Positions 63,885-64,000 of a DNA stretch of 64,000 nucleotides are shown one piece after another. Location of the stretch: the NCBI RefSeq assembly GCF_002514735.1, contig NZ_NBWU01000005.1, positions 372,001 through 436,000 on the forward strand. Direction: 5' to 3'. The notes under the pieces were generated by a model. It saw only the letters and a list, made by a program, of their open reading frames with translations. It did not search any database and was not told where the DNA came from. The first letter of the stretch is position 1. Each line of letters starts with the position of its first letter. A program made the translations under genes and the position numbers. The DNA is from Sediminicola luteus. GTDB lineage: Bacteria; Bacteroidota; Bacteroidia; Flavobacteriales; Flavobacteriaceae.

Positions 63885-64000
63885 TTAATGGCTTTTAACT
63901 GCCTTCGGTACCAAACCACTATAGTCGCCCCCATAGCGCATTACTTCCCTAACGATAGAAGAGCTGATAAACGATTTACCCGAGGAGGTTAATAAGAAAA
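63885..64000 (-). CDS. coaD: Pantetheine-phosphate adenylyltransferase, C-terminal fragment
   Basis: The last 37 residues are visible: [37 protein letters not shown]. The SSSIVREV(M/I)..GGDYSGLVP end is typical of Bacteroidota CoaD, which converts phosphopantetheine and ATP to dephospho-CoA. The rest lies beyond the right edge. It precedes the PAS kinase on the same strand with a 180-base gap. Confidence 0.85.
   Translation of the reverse strand, partial: FLLTSSGKSFISSSIVREVMRYGGDYSGLVPKAVKSH

Overview
The window comes from a marine-type member of the Flavobacteriaceae (phylum Bacteroidota). The signs are the Bacteroidota -7 promoter element (TAnnTTTG) before several genes, signal peptides ending in Q, a type IX secretion type-B (CHU_C / gliding motility-associated) C-terminal domain, a DUF6702 protein, tandem carboxypeptidase-regulatory-like proteins, and the block rsfS-ftsH-LUD-cdsA-psd-ACBP, which I know from this family. 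Zobellia or Maribacter relatives would fit, but I cannot assign a genus from sequence alone. I saw no rRNA, tRNA, CRISPR array, insertion sequence or prophage structural module.

Region 1 (1-21.2 kb, all on the minus strand) is the unusual part. Four giant secreted, repeat-built, tail-fibre-like proteins (800, 944, 1346 and about 3248 residues) share a near-identical N-terminal head: a signal peptide, then IKIGDNP, an ELES..A...PR segment and a VYN...W...L segment. Each carries its own tandem repeat (88, 102, 89, and 50 plus 91/113 residues) and most have a different C-terminal module: a coiled-coil HLPG-type end, two related beta-rich ends, and a C1q-like jelly roll. A 379-residue protein with a T9SS type-B sorting domain is co-directional and 9 bp behind the 944-residue protein. 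A second short secreted gene begins just behind the 3248-residue protein and runs off the left edge. None of the four fibres has a recognisable T9SS sorting domain, so the small partner may be their surface-attachment or export factor; this is inference. A 21-bp-spaced direct repeat resembling a LytTR-regulator operator lies upstream of the largest gene.

Region 2 (21.3-37 kb) is mixed: dipeptidase E, two paralogous carboxypeptidase-regulatory-like secreted proteins, a DUF6702 protein, an M1 metallopeptidase, tatA, a PAP2 phosphatase, an O-methyltransferase, kynureninase and kynurenine 3-monooxygenase (the kynurenine pathway, split by three unrelated genes), a ClpP paralog, a coiled-coil protein whose zinc ribbon has lost its cysteines, a Nif3-like protein and lpxK.

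Region 3 (37-48 kb) holds lipA, a GAPDH and a TPR hybrid histidine kinase in one run. It also has two ECF sigma factors, one with an anti-sigma factor and one with a small four-cysteine membrane protein, then murB with an aminotransferase, a two-lobed aspartyl protease with a PDZ domain, and a DUF1573 protein.

Region 4 (48-64 kb) holds valS, a sterol-desaturase-family membrane hydroxylase, the phospholipid/quality-control run rsfS-ftsH-LUD-cdsA-psd-ACBP, birA, an SRPBCC protein with pyrE, a NUDIX hydrolase, an AT-rich orphan lipoprotein, an M14 carboxypeptidase lipoprotein, a PAS histidine kinase with its overlapping single-domain response regulator, and the 3' end of coaD.
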